From the NCBI GenBank assembly GCA_002314725.1, contig DCGV01000005.1:12091-36327 (forward strand): 24,237 nt of DNA, read 5' to 3'. Of the stretch, positions 21,672 to 24,237 are shown piece by piece (the stretch's first letter is position 1; the number at the start of each line of letters is the position of its first letter). Position numbers and translations under genes: made by a program. The stretch comes from Bacteroidales bacterium UBA1769. Its GTDB lineage: Bacteria > Bacteroidota > Bacteroidia > Bacteroidales > UBA932. The notes below the pieces were generated by a model. That model searched no databases and had not been told where the DNA came from. It worked only from the letters and a program-made list of their open reading frames with translations.

Positions 21672-23540
21672 ATGGCAAACAAACTTTTTACTGAATTTCC
21701 TCCAGTCTCTACTGAGCAGTGGGAAGCAGTAATAAACACTGACTTAAAAGGTGCCGACTACGAGAAAAAACTCGTTTGGAAGACACACGAAGGTTTCAAT
21801 GTTCGTCCTTACTACCGTGCTGAAAATATGGAAGGTCTTAAAGACTTCGGTACAGGCAAGAAGACTAACAATTGGTTCATCAACTATTCAGTCAACGCTC
21901 GCAGAAACAATTTCAAAGAGGCGAATGCAGAGGCTATTGAGTCTCTAAACAAAGGCGTTGAATCAGTTTCATTCTTTATCGATCCGTCAGCTGTCATTAC
22001 AGTTGCTGATTTTGCTGCTCTTTTGAAAGATATCGACATTACTGTTGCTCCTGTAGCTTTCAGAAGCTGCTGCGTTAAGAAATCTTATGAGAGTTTCAAG
22101 AATTTCCTTGCTTATGTAGATGGTCTTGGTGTTGACAAAGATGCAGTTAAAGCTAGCTTTGACTTCAATCCACTTGGCTATTTGAATAGAACAGGATTTT
22201 TCAATGCTGATTCTTGTGCTGCATTGGCACAGATTGTTAAGGATGCTCAAGCATACAAGGGTATCAGAGTTATTGCAGTTGATGCATCAATCTTCAACAG
22301 CTGTGGCGCTTCTGCAAAAGAGGAACTTGGTTTCGCTCTTGCTCAGGCTAGTGAATATATGAATTGCCTTACAGATGCAGGTCTTGCTGCAGAAGAAGTT
22401 GCCCGCAAGATTTTCTTCAACTTCGGTATTGGCAGCACATACTTCATGGAGATTGCCAAATTCCGCGCTGCACGTGTCCTTTGGGCAAACGTAGTTGCCG
22501 CATACGGTGTTGATTGCAAATGTGCAAAGAAGATGGTTATCCGCGCAACAACAAGTGAATGGAATCAGACAGTATATGATGCATACGTAAATATGCTTCG
22601 TGGTACAACTGAGGCTATGTCAGCTGCTATTTCTGGAGTTGACTTCCTTGAGGTTCTTCCATTTGACTTCGCTTTCCGCGTTCCTTCAGACTTCTCAAAT
22701 AGAATTTCACGTAATGTTCAGAATATTCTTAAAGAAGAGGCTCACTTCAACAAAGTTGTTGATCCTGCTGCCGGTTCTTACTATGTAGAGAATCTTACAA
22801 ACTCTCTTGCTCAAGCTGCTTGGGATCTATTCAAGAGTGTTGAAGACGGTGGTGGATATGTAGCTAAATTCAAAGAGGGTTTCGTTCAGGCTGCTGTCAA
22901 GGCTGTTTCTGACAAGAAAGACAAGAATATCTCTACCCGTCGCGAAACACTTCTTGGTTCAAACCAATATCCTAATTTCCTTGAAAAAGCAGAGGATTTC
23001 ATCACTAAAGAGATCGTTTCACGCGATATCCAGACATACTGCGGTATGGCTCTTCCAACTTGCGGTTGCACTAAGGATCAAGTTGCTGAACCTCTTAAAC
23101 CATATCGTGGATCAGAAGCTTTCGAAGCACTTCGTCTTGCTACTGACCGCAGCGGTAAAGAGCCTAAAGCATTCATGCTTACATTCGGTAACCTTGCAAT
23201 GTGCCGCGCAAGAGCTCAGTTCTCATCTAACTTCTTCGCTGTTGCAGGTATTAGAAATATTGACAACAACCGTTTCGCTTCTATTGAAGAGGGCGTTAAA
23301 GCTGCCATCGCTTCAGGTTGTGAAATCGTAGTTGCTTGCTCATCAGATGATGAATATGCTGAAGCTGTGCCTCAAATTGCAGAACTTCTTGGTAATAAGG
23401 CTATCCTTGTTGTAGCCGGTGACCCTGAATGCCGTCCTGCACTTGAAGAGAAAGGTGTTAAGAATTACATCCACGTAAGATGTAACGTTCTTGATACATT
23501 GAAAGAGTACCAAAAAATGCTTGGAATTAAAGAACTATAA
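21672..23540 (+). CDS. mutA: Methylmalonyl-CoA mutase small subunit
   Basis: 622-residue beta subunit of the heterodimeric mutase that interconverts succinyl-CoA and methylmalonyl-CoA in the succinate-propionate route. The N-terminus (LFTEFPPVSTEQWEAVINTD, then LKGADYEKKLVWKTHEG) and ENLTNSLAQAAWDLFKSVED are family blocks. The C-terminal Rossmann-like domain (IVVACSSDDEYAEAVPQIAE) lacks the DxHxxG cobalamin motif, as expected for this non-catalytic chain. Codon use is strongly biased compared with neighbours, which suggests high expression. mutB starts 11 nt downstream in the same unit, read from an exact consensus promoter. Confidence 0.96.
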   Translation: MANKLFTEFPPVSTEQWEAVINTDLKGADYEKKLVWKTHEGFNVRPYYRAENMEGLKDFGTGKKTNNWFINYSVNARRNNFKEANAEAIESLNKGVESVSFFIDPSAVITVADFAALLKDIDITVAPVAFRSCCVKKSYESFKNFLAYVDGLGVDKDAVKASFDFNPLGYLNRTGFFNADSCAALAQIVKDAQAYKGIRVIAVDASIFNSCGASAKEELGFALAQASEYMNCLTDAGLAAEEVARKIFFNFGIGSTYFMEIAKFRAARVLWANVVAAYGVDCKCAKKMVIRATTSEWNQTVYDAYVNMLRGTTEAMSAAISGVDFLEVLPFDFAFRVPSDFSNRISRNVQNILKEEAHFNKVVDPAAGSYYVENLTNSLAQAAWDLFKSVEDGGGYVAKFKEGFVQAAVKAVSDKKDKNISTRRETLLGSNQYPNFLEKAEDFITKEIVSRDIQTYCGMALPTCGCTKDQVAEPLKPYRGSEAFEALRLATDRSGKEPKAFMLTFGNLAMCRARAQFSSNFFAVAGIRNIDNNRFASIEEGVKAAIASGCEIVVACSSDDEYAEAVPQIAELLGNKAILVVAGDPECRPALEEKGVKNYIHVRCNVLDTLKEYQKMLGIKEL

Positions 23541-23551
23541 AAAGGAATATT

Positions 23552-24237
23552 ATGAGACCAAAATTTGATGATATAAAATTTGCAGCTCCGGAACAATGTG
23601 CTTGCCAATGTGGTGCTAATGATACTCCTTGGAAGACTCCGGAAAATATTGAAGTTAAATCTTCATATACTAAAGAAGACCTTGCAGGTATGGAACACTT
23701 GAACTACGCTGCCGGTGTAGCTCCTTATCTTCGTGGACCATACTCAACAATGTATGTAATGAAACCTTGGACAATCCGTCAATATGCAGGTTTCTCTACA
23801 GCTGAAGAATCAAATGCATTCTATCGTCGTAACCTTGCTGCAGGTCAGAAAGGTTTGTCAGTAGCATTTGACCTTGCAACACACCGCGGATATGACGCTG
23901 ACCACCCACGCGTAGTCGGTGACGTAGGTAAAGCAGGTGTAAGTATCTGTTCAGTTGAGGATATGAAGGTTTTGTTTGACCAGATACCTCTTAACAAGAT
24001 GTCAGTTTCAATGACTATGAACGGTGCCGTTCTTCCTATTATGGCATTCTACATCGTTGCAGGTCTTGAACAGGGCGCTAAACTTGAGGAGATGGCTGGT
24101 ACTATCCAGAACGATATCCTTAAGGAGTTCATGGTTCGTAACACATATATTTACCCACCTGAGTTCTCAATGAGAATTATCGGCGATATCTTCGCTTATA
24201 CTTCTAAAAATATGCCTAAGTTCAACTCTATCTCTAT
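23552..24237 (+). CDS. mutB: Methylmalonyl-CoA mutase large subunit (5' part, truncated by window end)
   Basis: 228 codons are visible before the window ends. The sequence GMEHLNYAAGVAPYLRGPY followed by TMYVMKPWTIRQYAGFST, SNAFYRRNLAAGQKGLSVAF, and MSVSMTMNGAVLPIMAFY are unmistakable for the catalytic alpha chain, whose barrel binds the CoA ester and, with a later domain not seen here, adenosylcobalamin. The N-terminus carries an unusual Cys-x-Cys-x-Cys cluster (residues 16-20, in EQCACQCGAND) before the conserved core. The adenosyltransferase at 476-1009 would supply its cofactor. Confidence 0.96.
   Translation, partial: MRPKFDDIKFAAPEQCACQCGANDTPWKTPENIEVKSSYTKEDLAGMEHLNYAAGVAPYLRGPYSTMYVMKPWTIRQYAGFSTAEESNAFYRRNLAAGQKGLSVAFDLATHRGYDADHPRVVGDVGKAGVSICSVEDMKVLFDQIPLNKMSVSMTMNGAVLPIMAFYIVAGLEQGAKLEEMAGTIQNDILKEFMVRNTYIYPPEFSMRIIGDIFAYTSKNMPKFNSIS

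Noticed and set aside
1..24237. CRISPR arrays, insertion sequences, integrases or phage genes
   Set aside because: No regularly spaced repeats, transposase motifs, terminal inverted repeats or phage proteins were seen on either strand.

Overview
The window is a stretch of chromosome from a member of the Bacteroidota, most likely order Bacteroidales. The evidence is: TTTG-N19-21-TAnnTTTG promoters in front of several genes, start codons without clear Shine-Dalgarno sites, a 57-residue Hc1-type histone-like gene, heterodimeric methylmalonyl-CoA mutase (mutA-mutB) and a CCA nucleotidyltransferase carrying an HD domain. The genus cannot be fixed from the sequence alone.

Left part (1-10,585). Mostly housekeeping genes: a DUF2795-like small acidic protein, a PduO-type cob(I)alamin adenosyltransferase co-transcribed with an orphan LolD/MacB-type ABC ATPase, folE-trkA, a CCA-adding enzyme overlapping a stand-alone PD-(D/E)xK nuclease-like protein, holA, then a minus-strand chain of overlapping genes. 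That chain runs GT2 glycosyltransferase, tandem LAB_N membrane protein, GT39 (ArnT-like) glycosyltransferase and alanine racemase. The first three look like a polyprenyl-phosphate-sugar / lipid A decoration module.

Middle (10,676-15,563). A secreted M6-family metalloprotease overlaps a putative lipoprotein gene. They are followed by the Hc1-like gene, which has its own strong promoter and terminator, then a MATE transporter and a convergent tsaB.

Right-centre (15,556-20,884, minus strand). This is the most interesting region, a probable uncharacterised bacteriocin export locus. In transcription order it holds: a 52-residue one-helix membrane protein that resembles the N-terminus of an HlyD-type adaptor; a peptidase-C39-containing ABC transporter (PCAT) with intact catalytic residues; two very small precursor genes missed by a length cut-off (59 and 55 aa); an intrinsic-terminator-like hairpin; a TolC-type outer membrane channel; a MacA/RND-type periplasmic adaptor; and tsaB. 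Both precursors have a 24-residue leader ending in Gly-Gly and a short cationic amphipathic core with a GxxxG motif. This is the architecture of two-peptide (class IIb) bacteriocins, here in a Gram-negative context with all three layers of a type I secretion route nearby. Hairpins with short U-runs sit directly before both the PCAT and TolC start codons, and palindromes lie upstream of the operon.

Right end (21,035-24,237). A CvpA-family membrane protein diverges from mutA-mutB, which is read from a near-consensus promoter; mutB runs off the window. The cobalamin adenosyltransferase at the left end makes the cofactor used by this mutase.
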